A stretch of 54,204 bases of DNA from a virus. Positions 1 through 6,750 of the stretch are shown here, one piece after another. The first letter of the stretch is position 1. Each line of letters opens with the position of its first letter. The notes below the pieces were generated by a model that saw nothing but the letters and a program-made list of their open reading frames with translations, searched no databases and had not been told where the DNA came from. Where the stretch lies: positions 1-54,204 of IMG/VR virus record IMGVR_UViG_3300027608_002214, one strand, 5' to 3'. The translations under genes were made by a program, and so were the position numbers.

Positions 1-12
1 AGTTTCATACCA

Positions 13-43
13 CAAAGATAATCATATTATTTGAACTGCCAAA
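13..43 (-). promoter_or_regulatory. Bacteroidota-type promoter firing off the left edge
   Basis: On the minus strand a TTTG (40-43) is followed after exactly 19 bases by TATCTTTG (13-20). This matches the Bacteroidota housekeeping promoter TTTG-N19/20-TAnnTTTG. It would transcribe leftward into a gene outside the window. Confidence 0.7.
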
Positions 44-50
44 CTTTTAT

Positions 51-84
51 GAAAAAAAAAATCCCCCACTATTGTGAAGGATCT
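51..84 (-). terminator. Terminator after the first leader gene
   Basis: Minus-strand hairpin with an 11-pair stem (74-84 with 59-69, including G-U pairs) and a 4-base loop, followed by a run of T residues. It sits 52 bases after the stop of the gene at 137-436. An almost identical hairpin occurs at 488-521. Confidence 0.8.
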
Positions 85-136
85 TTATTATTTATTACCA
101 ATAAAATTAGTCTTAGGGTTAGAGATCTGAAAAATA

Positions 137-436
137 TTAGAAATCAATTTTCATTACCACGTAATTTATTTTTTCATGAATATCACCTATAGATCTTTTT
201 ATTTTTTGAGCCTCCGGATAACTCATTAATCCTGATTGATATAATATTTTAACCACATCCTCGACCTCCTGATAAACTATCCCCATCTTTTCTATGACTT
301 GGTCTGCAGCTTCTTCTTGTTCTTGATTATCATGCCCCCAATCTCGCCCATCCCGAATATCTTCATTTTCTTCATTAATAATTCGTTTAACAATTCTTGT
401 CAAATCTCTTTCAGTTAATCTTACAGTTTTTTTCAT
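137..436 (-). CDS. Small leader-bearing protein, function unknown
   Basis: A 99-residue protein. Residues 1-22 (MKKTVRLTERDLTRIVKRII, then NE) form a basic amphipathic leader shared with the proteins at 7206-7739 and 43379-44911 and ending in an I-N-E site. The remainder is acidic and then helical (residues 45-99) with no recognised fold. A TATTTAT box lies at 455-461, 18 bases before the start, and a strong hairpin terminator follows. I infer virion cargo from the leader only; the function of the helical part is unknown. Confidence 0.75.
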   Translation of the reverse strand: MKKTVRLTERDLTRIVKRIINEENEDIRDGRDWGHDNQEQEEAADQVIEKMGIVYQEVEDVVKILYQSGLMSYPEAQKIKRSIGDIHEKINYVVMKIDF

Positions 437-454
437 ATTTTTTTGTATTTTATA

Positions 455-461
455 ATAAATA
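455..461 (-). promoter_or_regulatory. TATTTAT box of the 137-436 gene
   Basis: TATTTAT on the coding strand, 18 bases upstream of the start codon. This is one of a set of boxes discussed under findings. Confidence 0.45.
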
Positions 462-487
462 TACGATTGTTTGAAAAAATCCTCTTA

Positions 488-521
488 TTAAAAAAAAATC
501 CCCCACTATTGTGAAGGATCT
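488..521 (-). terminator. Terminator after the tRNA-like RNA
   Basis: Same 11-pair hairpin as at 51-84 (stem 511-521 with 496-506), then eight T residues. It begins six bases after the 3' end of the tRNA-like element and marks that element as an independent transcript. Confidence 0.8.
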
Positions 522-527
522 TTTTGT

Positions 528-680
528 AGTCAGGACAGGAATCTAACCTGTATGAACACTTTGAAATTTACCTACGCACCGTGAGGTAGTGTTCTTCATC
601 ATTCGCATTTCCTTTTCAAAGTGCACTTATTCAAGGCTGCCGTGCGTGTCATTATGTGTCTAACATTCCACCACCTGACT
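528..680 (-). ncRNA. tRNA-like structured RNA, 153 nt, atypical
   Basis: The ends pair as a 7-base acceptor stem (AGTCAGG at 680-674 with CCTGACT at 534-528). The 5' part continues as in a leucine tRNA: TG, then a D-arm GTG...TTAGA-CAC. The 3' part has a perfect 5-pair, 7-base-loop T-arm (ACAGG TTAGATT CCTGT). In place of an anticodon arm there are about 100 bases in which ACGCAC/GTGCGT and CACTTTGAAA/TTTCAAAGTG pair in crossing order, so a pseudoknot is possible. There is no encoded CCA. A terminator follows at once. It could be a tRNA with an insertion, a tmRNA-like molecule or a tRNA mimic; I cannot assign an anticodon. No protein gene is visible in 437-690. Confidence 0.5.
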
Positions 681-690
681 AACTAAGTTA

Positions 691-1320
691 TTATTTTCTA
701 ATAAAGAACTTATCATTATCCCATCTCACTTTCTTTAGTGTTGATAAATAATCATTCTCTGTATCTCTATATCCTAATGGAAGAACTACTACTGATTTTA
801 ATCCTAACTCTTGTAGACCTAAAACAGTATCCACTGATTCTGGGACAAATCCTTCCATTGGTGTTGAGTCTACTTCTTCTACTGCTGCTGCCGTTAATGC
901 GAACCCTAATCCGATGTATGCTTGTCTCTGAGCCCAAGAAATCTTTTGTTCCTGTGTCATGTTGGTTAATGATCCATTCATCATGTCTTGTAAACCATTT
1001 AATGACTCTACAGGGATTTCTCTTTGTTTTGCAATCTCATTAATGTAGTTCCCCACAGAATTTTCTGTAACATCATCCCACGTTGCAAATACAAGTACTG
1101 CGGATGACTCACTTAATTGTGTTTGTCCGTAACATGCTCCTTGTAACTCTTCTTTTAATTTTTGATCCTCTACCACAATAACATTATATGGTGTAAGTCC
1201 GTATGAACTTGGCGCCAATCTTGTTGCTTCTAAGATTCTTTCTAATTTATCCTGAGGAATTTTCTCCCCATTCATTTTTTTGGTGGCGTATCTCCACTCT
1301 AACGATTTTAATAATTCCAT
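691..1320 (-). CDS. Nitroreductase family NAD(P)H oxidoreductase
   Basis: A 209-residue protein of usual length for the FMN-dependent nitroreductase family. N-terminal LEWRYATKKMNGEKIP and ATRLAPSSYGLTPYNVIVV match the FMN-binding start of the family, and GLGFALTAAAVEEVDSTPMEGF near residues 137-157 matches the middle region. Such enzymes reduce nitro compounds or quinones using NAD(P)H; the actual substrate cannot be told. The gene has no leader and a strong sigma70-like promoter at 1341-1372. It is probably a metabolic passenger acquired from a bacterium. Family call is firm, physiological role unknown. Confidence 0.9.
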   Translation of the reverse strand: MELLKSLEWRYATKKMNGEKIPQDKLERILEATRLAPSSYGLTPYNVIVVEDQKLKEELQGACYGQTQLSESSAVLVFATWDDVTENSVGNYINEIAKQREIPVESLNGLQDMMNGSLTNMTQEQKISWAQRQAYIGLGFALTAAAVEEVDSTPMEGFVPESVDTVLGLQELGLKSVVVLPLGYRDTENDYLSTLKKVRWDNDKFFIRK

Positions 1321-1340
1321 AAGTATATTTTTTTTATATT

Positions 1341-1372
1341 CAAATTATAACTAAATTTATTTTAATTGTCAA
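1341..1372 (-). promoter_or_regulatory. Strong promoter of the nitroreductase gene
   Basis: The minus strand reads TTGACA (1372-1367), 17 bases, then TATAAT (1349-1344), extended to TATAATTTG. This is a perfect sigma70 consensus and also resembles the Bacteroidota TTG/TAnnTTTG pattern. The start codon follows 21 bases after the box. Confidence 0.7.
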
Positions 1373-1402
1373 CAAAAAATCCCCCATTGTTAGTGGAGGA
1401 TT
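1372..1402 (-). terminator. Terminator after the kinase gene
   Basis: Nine-pair stem (1394-1402 with 1378-1386), 7-base loop, then T-rich tail on the minus strand. It follows the P-loop kinase gene and the orphan leader at 1405-1434. The same hairpin recurs at 2338-2368. Confidence 0.8.
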
Positions 1403-1404
1403 AG

Positions 1405-1434
1405 TTATTTTCTTATGTGTTCCTGTAGGTTCAT
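1405..1434 (-). pseudogene. Orphan leader mini-ORF (MNLQEHIRK)
   Basis: ATGAACCTACAGGAACACAT continues for nine codons (M-N-L-Q-E-H-I-R-K) and stops with TAA just before the terminator. Its ATG overlaps the TGA of the kinase gene (ATGA). It matches the first nine residues of the shared leader, with no cargo behind it. I read it as the remnant of a cassette whose cargo was lost. It may or may not be translated. Confidence 0.6.
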
Positions 1435-2318
1435 TTTAATGCGTTATCAATATTTTTTAGGTAAACAGTTCTCTCACTATCAACATTTACTAATTGTGTT
1501 TCAGGTGTCATATATGAATCCCTAACCTTAATATAATAGTCACCATCTTCAGTTAAATTAATACTATTTAAAAACTCATCTATATGTTCATCACTCATAC
1601 CATTTTTTTGAAGTAAGTCCGTTAACCCACCTTTAGTTAATACTGTTGTAGGATCTCCTTTATCAATGTCAGGTTTTGATTGTGTTGCCTCATACTTTTG
1701 AGAGTATTGGCCTAACACCATCTTAACATCCCTACCATCATATTTAAAATTAGGGTTGTTTTTTGCTCTATCATTTCTCTCTTTAACATTCTTTAAAAGA
1801 ATGTATAGTGGAGTGTGTAATAGAATATATTTTAATTTAACATCAGGCAAGTATTGTAATATTTCCTTACCAATATCATCAATGACGATTTTCTTAAAAG
1901 GACCTGTTTTAATTTCTTGAGCAACATACCATAATCTTGGGTCGGTGTTTTGTATATACTCATCCTCATACGGATTTTCAGGAACTTCTTTACCATCTTT
2001 ACGATAATTTCCTGACACAATACCAGCATCCGCATTTTCTTTTGCCCATTGTCTTATATTTGGGTGGTCTAATTTTAATCTTCTTTCTTCACCATCTGCA
2101 CCTAACTCTCCTGTTCCACTAAAATCATCTGTAGCAATAATAACCCATTGGTTTGGGTTGTTTGCTTCGTAGTATGGAACTGCGTTCAGATGTTTTAAGG
2201 TATGTGATTTACCTGCGGATGATGTCCCATCTAAAAGAACTATAGATTTATCTTGCTGTTCTTCAACAAGTAACCCCATCATGGATCTAATTCTTTGTAT
2301 GTTCTCTTGTAGGTTCAT
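1431..2318 (-). CDS. Leader-bearing P-loop kinase (CPT/zeta-toxin-like)
   Basis: A 295-residue protein. Residues 1-20 are the leader MNLQENIQRIRSMMGLLVEE. A Walker A motif follows at once (LLDGTSSAGKS, residues 28-38), then IIATDDF and a VKERNDRAKNN segment, in the pattern of chloramphenicol phosphotransferase-like and zeta-toxin-like P-loop kinases that phosphorylate small molecules. Substrate unknown. A TATTTAT box (2323-2329) lies four bases before ATG. With the leader, it looks like a kinase delivered with the virion. The fold call is good; substrate and delivery are inferred. Confidence 0.8.
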   Translation of the reverse strand: MNLQENIQRIRSMMGLLVEEQQDKSIVLLDGTSSAGKSHTLKHLNAVPYYEANNPNQWVIIATDDFSGTGELGADGEERRLKLDHPNIRQWAKENADAGIVSGNYRKDGKEVPENPYEDEYIQNTDPRLWYVAQEIKTGPFKKIVIDDIGKEILQYLPDVKLKYILLHTPLYILLKNVKERNDRAKNNPNFKYDGRDVKMVLGQYSQKYEATQSKPDIDKGDPTTVLTKGGLTDLLQKNGMSDEHIDEFLNSINLTEDGDYYIKVRDSYMTPETQLVNVDSERTVYLKNIDNALK

Positions 2319-2322
2319 ATTA

Positions 2323-2329
2323 ATAAATA
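2323..2329 (-). promoter_or_regulatory. TATTTAT box of the kinase gene
   Basis: The coding strand reads TATTTATTAATATG: box, four bases, start codon. The same arrangement is seen at 4037-4043 and 6702-6708. Confidence 0.5.
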
Positions 2330-2337
2330 TGTTAATA

Positions 2338-2368
2338 AATAAAAATCCCCCATTGTTAGTGGAGGATT
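2338..2368 (-). terminator. Terminator after the gene at 2394-3008
   Basis: Nine-pair stem (2360-2368 with 2344-2352), 7-base loop and T-tail on the minus strand; sequence copy of the terminator at 1372-1402. Confidence 0.8.
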
Positions 2369-2393
2369 ACATTAATTTATTTAAATAATTTTA

Positions 2394-3008
2394 TTATATC
2401 TTTGGACTGTTATTTAATATTTGTTCTTTAGGTGATGTTACTGTTAAACATTTACCTATATTTGTATTTGTTGTTGGTCCGTAATGCATAAAACCAACTG
2501 GTAGTGATGTAGTTGAAGACTGTGTTTCAAAATTTACATAACCAACTACTCCACCTGTTGTCATTTCCCACACAAAACCAAAGTTACTATTTGGGTTCCA
2601 TGTTGTTGTTGTTGAAACCCTAAAGGTTCCAACTACTACTCCTGTTCCCGTTGGTATGATAGGAGATGTTTCATTGGTGAAGATATTTGTTGCTGAAGAA
2701 AAATTTAATTTCCTTTGTCCTGAGATATATGGTAAGTTAGTTGTTCCTTTATTAGGCCATCCTAACCATAATGGATCAGTATTGTCATTTAACGCCTTCC
2801 ATGTTATAGTTCCTGTCGTTATCTTTGGTGAATGAACACCACGAATAATCAAAGCGTTTAATTTAATTACTGATGTACCAGTGTTTGTTAATCGGATCTG
2901 AAAGTCTGCGGTGTTTGTTGTTGAACTCAACCATTCCATATCCATTTTGACTGATACTGTTGGGGCAATCTTAGTTAATTCTTGTAATCTCTGTTCTGTA
3001 AGGTTCAT
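2394..3008 (-). CDS. Beta-rich Ser/Thr/Asn-rich protein, possibly structural
   Basis: A 204-residue protein beginning MNLTEQRLQELTKIAPT, a weak relative of the shared leader without a clear L-x-E site after it. The rest is rich in Thr, Ser, Asn and Gly with alternating hydrophobic residues (QIRLTNTGTSVIKLNALII), typical of beta-sandwich surface or fibre domains. No catalytic motif is seen. A tail-fibre, capsid-decoration or adhesin-like role fits but is not shown. Confidence 0.65.
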   Translation of the reverse strand: MNLTEQRLQELTKIAPTVSVKMDMEWLSSTTNTADFQIRLTNTGTSVIKLNALIIRGVHSPKITTGTITWKALNDNTDPLWLGWPNKGTTNLPYISGQRKLNFSSATNIFTNETSPIIPTGTGVVVGTFRVSTTTTWNPNSNFGFVWEMTTGGVVGYVNFETQSSTTSLPVGFMHYGPTTNTNIGKCLTVTSPKEQILNNSPKI

Positions 3009-3091
3009 TTTTTTATTTTATTTTTTATGTATTATCTACATAATATAAATATATTTATAATACCTATAAGTTTAATTATTTTTTACTTAAT

Positions 3092-3142
3092 TTAATATAC
3101 CCTACCCTTAAATATGTTTCTAATGTGTACCTGTAGGTTCAT
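3092..3142 (-). pseudogene. Orphan leader mini-ORF (MNLQVHIRNIFKGRVY)
   Basis: Directly after the stop of the next gene (TAA at 3144-3146) the minus strand reads ATGAACCTACAGGTACACAT, encoding 16 residues that begin like the shared leader and then a TAA at 3092. No cargo follows. It repeats the situation at 1405-1434. The rest of 3009-3143 is AT-rich with no other gene. Confidence 0.55.
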
Positions 3143-3143
3143 A

Positions 3144-3686
3144 TTAATCTAACCATTTAGCGTTTAGTCCGATATACACATTAGGTTGTATAAACCCATC
3201 GGGGAATTGTATAAATGTCTGTGTGGTTCTATGCCACCCTTCACCTAATTCATATTTACCATTTTTGGTTTTAAATAAAATAATTGGTTCTTCAGATATT
3301 CCCTTACTTTGAAGTAACTCTTTTTGTGTTTCGTGTCTTTCAGTATCTTTATCAACATCTTGTCTTACTTCACCTTGTATTCTACTTTCTAACTCTTTTT
3401 TTGTTTTATCGGTAAATATATCCATTGATATTGGAAAATCTTTTTGAAACTCCCATTCCATATCTTTAACCCACTCATCAATCCATTCTGTAATACCTTC
3501 ATATGTGTTTACATCGTCTGATTGTGTAATCATTTTATAAACCCAATCTCTTATTACATATTCAGGAGTGTTTGGTAGTTTTTCTTTTAACCAATTAAAC
3601 ATTCCTTGTCTTGTTTCTGTAACAAGTCCCATCATTTCTTTAATTCTTGATATGTTTTCTTGTAGGTTTATATTAATACTCATCAT
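3144..3686 (-). CDS. Leader-bearing protein, function unknown
   Basis: About 180 residues. The leader reads INLQENISRIKEMMGLVTE, but the ATG that starts this leader in its relatives is ATA here, so translation must start upstream; ATG-ATG at 3686/3683 gives MMSININLQEN and overlaps the previous gene by 11-14 bases. The body is polar and acidic, with FIQFPDGFIQPNVYIGLNAKWLD at its end and no motif that I recognise. The leader ends LVTE, compatible with cleavage after the Glu. Confidence 0.7.
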   Translation of the reverse strand: MMSININLQENISRIKEMMGLVTETRQGMFNWLKEKLPNTPEYVIRDWVYKMITQSDDVNTYEGITEWIDEWVKDMEWEFQKDFPISMDIFTDKTKKELESRIQGEVRQDVDKDTERHETQKELLQSKGISEEPIILFKTKNGKYELGEGWHRTTQTFIQFPDGFIQPNVYIGLNAKWLD

Positions 3687-4032
3687 CACAGATTCTACCG
3701 TCAAATTGATTTATAAGGTAATTACCATATTTTTTAGTTAATAAGTGCCATATAATTTCTTCAATTTCTGACATTTCATGTTTAACATAAAGTTCATCAC
3801 TAAAATGATTAATAAAATTAGAACTTGCAACTTCAAAAATTACATCTTTATAATCTTCAGATGTACTATAACCACAAGGACTAATTTGATCGGTTAAACT
3901 ATCAATTTGTTCATTTAGGTAATATTTTATATCTTGGGTTTCCAGTCTTCTTAATAACCAAATCTTATTTTTATCTGACTCATTCAGATTCATCATTGAT
4001 CTAATCCTTTGTATGTTCTCCTGTAGGTTCAT
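3673..4032 (-). CDS. Leader-bearing small protein, function unknown
   Basis: A 119-residue protein starting at the ATG at 4032, where MNLQENIQRIRSMMNLNESD gives the leader with an L-N-E site; a longer reading frame exists but the TATTTAT box (4037-4043) and leader fix the start. The rest (from about residue 24) is acidic and probably helical, ending in CDDEY. Function unknown; it belongs to the run of leader genes at 3144-12112. Confidence 0.75.
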   Translation of the reverse strand: MNLQENIQRIRSMMNLNESDKNKIWLLRRLETQDIKYYLNEQIDSLTDQISPCGYSTSEDYKDVIFEVASSNFINHFSDELYVKHEMSEIEEIIWHLLTKKYGNYLINQFDGRICDDEY

Positions 4033-4036
4033 ATTA

Positions 4037-4043
4037 ATAAATA
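4037..4043 (-). promoter_or_regulatory. TATTTAT box of the 3673-4032 gene
   Basis: Box four bases upstream of the ATG, in the same TATTTATTAATATG context as at 2323-2329. Confidence 0.5.
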
Positions 4044-4053
4044 TCCTTATAAA

Positions 4054-4083
4054 CAAAAAATCCCCCACTTTTAATGGAGGATC
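4054..4083 (-). terminator. Terminator after the 4084-4773 gene
   Basis: Ten-base arms (4058-4067 with 4075-4084, last pair in the stop codon), 7-base loop and T-tail. The hairpin abuts the TAA. Confidence 0.8.
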
Positions 4084-4773
4084 TTATTCACAATTACTGA
4101 TTGCGTCATAAAAGAATTCCCTAACTTTACCGTCGTAGTCTAATTCTATTAGAAGATCGTATATTACATCATAGATTTTTCCCCATTCTTCACTATAATC
4201 ATAATAGCTTCTAATTTCAAAAATTTTATCTGTCATAAATCTTGCAATTTCACCCATCGTTTCGTTTACATAAGGAATCTCATAATTTGCTAACCAATAA
4301 TCACATACATCCTTTGGATTTAAATTATCAAGGTATTCATCCGCAATATATAATAATCTTCTACCTGTTGTTTTGTTGTCAACCCCCTCATTTATATTAT
4401 CTGATTTAACTTCATTATATCTTTCTTTTATTCTTTTACCATAATGTTTAAGTAGTGGTTTTCTAATTTGTTCATGATATTTTTCGGTATCCTCCTCATT
4501 ATCACTAAAATAAATTCGGTTATCATCATTAAAATATTCTTGTTCAATAAGTGTAACCATATCATCAATAACAAACTTTGCAAATACCCATAATGTTGTG
4601 TGTTCCTTCTCTTTAAATATAATTGACCTTGGGTTGTTCATAGAGTCCGCATTTTGTTCTAAAGCAAATTCAAACGCCTCTTCTATATCGTCAGATGATA
4701 CCCTCCTTCTAATAACGGAAGGTATTTGAGTTTCCTCACTTAATATTCTTCTTATGGATTCTTTTATATTCAT
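4084..4773 (-). CDS. Leader-bearing protein, RRR family, possible two-part polyprotein
   Basis: A 229-residue protein. Leader MNIKESIRRILSEE, then IPSVIRRRVSSDD, which starts a helical domain also found three times in the neighbour at 4774-5796. Around residue 129 a second possible site, NINEG, is followed by another basic start (TGRRLLYIADEYLDNL) and a second helical domain. The protein is acidic and rich in Tyr/Asp. No enzyme motif. I infer two cargo domains separated by an I-N-E processing site. Confidence 0.75.
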   Translation of the reverse strand: MNIKESIRRILSEETQIPSVIRRRVSSDDIEEAFEFALEQNADSMNNPRSIIFKEKEHTTLWVFAKFVIDDMVTLIEQEYFNDDNRIYFSDNEEDTEKYHEQIRKPLLKHYGKRIKERYNEVKSDNINEGVDNKTTGRRLLYIADEYLDNLNPKDVCDYWLANYEIPYVNETMGEIARFMTDKIFEIRSYYDYSEEWGKIYDVIYDLLIELDYDGKVREFFYDAISNCE

Positions 4774-5796
4774 CTATAAATCTAATAATAAATTATTATA
4801 TCTCACATTTATTCTATGTTTGTAGTGGTCTCTTAAATTATTAAACACATCATCATACCAATCTGAATTTTCAGGTGTTGTACTGTGTAGTTCATGATGG
4901 ATTCCATCCATCATCATTGAGATTGTTATGTGTTCAAAACTTTCTTGAGTTCTAATAAACCCCCCATTTTGACTTACGCGAACTAACATACCTGATGACT
5001 TGTCTAACGATTCAATAAATTCTCTCTCTAAATCATCATGTGGGACTCTGCGTCGGATCATAGGCAAAAGATTATTCTCTTCCCTTAACACTTTTCTTAT
5101 GGATTCTTGTATGTCACCACCAAACACCTCAACATATCTATCTTTAATCTTATCATAAAAATGATTTAAAATAAAATTATAAACCTCATCATATGGGAAA
5201 TTATCATAATCTTCATCAGATAAATTATCACGATAATCATCAATAAGATATGATATAACAGTAGTTCTAAACACATTAAAACTACAATATTGTCCATTAT
5301 TATGTTTTCTTAAATATTTATCGGTAACAATATTTAAATTTGTTAAGAATTTTTTATCTATTGTACTCATATCAGCTCTTCTACGAAGATATGTAGATTC
5401 ATTAAGTTCTTCCTTTAATACTTTTCTTATTGATTCTTTTATAGGAATTGAACCTGAACCACAATTATCGTCGTAATGTTTCATTATTTTGTCTTGGTAT
5501 TTTTTTCTAATATAATCAACCATATCAAGATATTCATGAGCCCATTCTCCTGAATTATCATCTATATGAAAAAAATAATTAAAATACATAGCGTTAATTG
5601 CACTCTCCATTACTGATTCAAAAAATTCTATATCACTTTTAAAAAATACACATATATTAGATCCTCCAAATGGACCATTTAGTACGCTTTCAACTTCATA
5701 ATCCAAATTTTCCAATCTTCTTCTAAGAAAATTAGACATTTTTTTATCTTCCCTTAACACTTTTCTTATGTGTTCATGTAATATATTACTATTCAT
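4774..5796 (-). CDS. Polyprotein with three in-frame leader+RRR units
   Basis: A 340-residue protein made of three tandem units. Leaders are at residues 5-17 (ILHEHIRKVLRED), 118-131 (IPIKESIRKVLKEE) and 228-241 (DIQESIRKVLREEN). Each is followed by a triple-arginine start (FLRRRLEN, YLRRRADM, MIRRRVPH) and a helical domain ending in a Lys/Arg-Tyr-rich helix (KDRYVEVF, NVRYNNLL). Unit length is about 105-115 residues. No catalytic motif is seen. The start overlaps the upstream gene by eight bases, and the stop abuts the next start. The simplest reading is a polyprotein cut after L-x-E into three related small proteins. Confidence 0.8.
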   Translation of the reverse strand: MNSNILHEHIRKVLREDKKMSNFLRRRLENLDYEVESVLNGPFGGSNICVFFKSDIEFFESVMESAINAMYFNYFFHIDDNSGEWAHEYLDMVDYIRKKYQDKIMKHYDDNCGSGSIPIKESIRKVLKEELNESTYLRRRADMSTIDKKFLTNLNIVTDKYLRKHNNGQYCSFNVFRTTVISYLIDDYRDNLSDEDYDNFPYDEVYNFILNHFYDKIKDRYVEVFGGDIQESIRKVLREENNLLPMIRRRVPHDDLEREFIESLDKSSGMLVRVSQNGGFIRTQESFEHITISMMMDGIHHELHSTTPENSDWYDDVFNNLRDHYKHRINVRYNNLLLDL

Positions 5797-6697
5797 GTAA
5801 AAATCTCCCCTCTAAATCTATTTCCCTCACCTCAAGACCTGAGTTTTCTTCAAACCATCTTTTAAATGTTGGAATCCATTTATTACCAAATATCGATGTT
5901 AATTCATTAACCACCCATCTATTTATGGATAACAAATATAAATAATCATACCCATCGTGTTCTCCAAAATAGGAATATGCTTCAATACCATTAATCTGAA
6001 ATGTGTGCATCCCATAATAATTAACTTCCTTCTTATAATATTTGTGTGTTATGTGTTCTTCAGGTCCCCAAGGATTGGTAAAATCAGGATATAGTTCTTC
6101 TTTTAGGTGTTCATATATTAATCCATCAAGACCTTTATCATCAAGATCCAATATCTTTATTAACCTACTTATTCCACCAACGGCTGTTGATGCCATTTTA
6201 ATACCAAATTTATTAATCATATTCTTCAGTTTGATCTGAATTGTTGATTCTTCCCTTAATATTCTTCTTATATTCTCTTGTATGTTCTTATCAATTAACA
6301 TATCCATAGGGTTTATACCAAGTTTTTCTAAACCCCAAAGTATTTGATTGTATTTTCCGTCATATATTTTATCAACAAAATTTTTATGCTGTTCTGTTGG
6401 AGCTACTTTAGTAATTGCCTTTAGAATCCACCCATCTTCACTTGAATGTTCTACATTATATAAAGTTAGTAAATGAGTATAAGGTTCTTCCAACCATTCT
6501 TTATAAGTTTTTGAATTTGGGTCACCATCAATTGCGGGTGTAACAAAAACAACCCCCGAATTAACCAATTTATCAATATCAAATGGTAACCTTTCAGGAA
6601 CTGTGTCTCTTTTTTTGTCATAATCATAAACCCTTTTATCCGGATTTAATTCCTCATCTTCCCTTAATATTCTTCTTATGGATTCCTGTAGGTTCAT
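5789..6697 (-). CDS. Polyprotein with two leader units; second unit is SVGG family
   Basis: A 302-residue protein. Leader 1 (MNLQESIRRILRED) leads a mixed domain (residues about 20-135) of unknown function. Leader 2 (residues 138-150, NIQENIRRILREE) is followed by IQIKLKNMINKFGIKMASTA-VGG, the start of a domain shared with genes at 6751, 7741 and 8641. A TATTTAT box lies at 6702-6708. Probably cut into two proteins; what they do is unknown. Confidence 0.8.
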   Translation of the reverse strand: MNLQESIRRILREDEELNPDKRVYDYDKKRDTVPERLPFDIDKLVNSGVVFVTPAIDGDPNSKTYKEWLEEPYTHLLTLYNVEHSSEDGWILKAITKVAPTEQHKNFVDKIYDGKYNQILWGLEKLGINPMDMLIDKNIQENIRRILREESTIQIKLKNMINKFGIKMASTAVGGISRLIKILDLDDKGLDGLIYEHLKEELYPDFTNPWGPEEHITHKYYKKEVNYYGMHTFQINGIEAYSYFGEHDGYDYLYLLSINRWVVNELTSIFGNKWIPTFKRWFEENSGLEVREIDLEGRFLHE

Positions 6698-6701
6698 ATT
6701 A

Positions 6702-6708
6702 ATAAATA
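6702..6708 (-). promoter_or_regulatory. TATTTAT box of the 5789-6697 gene
   Basis: Box four bases before ATG; likely serves the overlapping genes 5789-6697 and 4774-5796. Confidence 0.5.
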
Positions 6709-6750
6709 TTTGTTAATTTAAAATAACCTTTAGTTATTCCATTGTATTTT

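Noticed and set aside
528-680. A normal tRNA-Leu
   Set aside because: The span is 153 bases and no anticodon arm can be formed; the size and crossing helices exclude a standard tRNA.
528-680. A group I intron inside a tRNA
   Set aside because: The insert is only about 100 bases, too small, and I see no conserved P7/G-binding core.
738-1043. Leucine-rich plus-strand frame as a membrane protein
   Set aside because: It is antisense to the clear nitroreductase gene and its composition reflects that gene.
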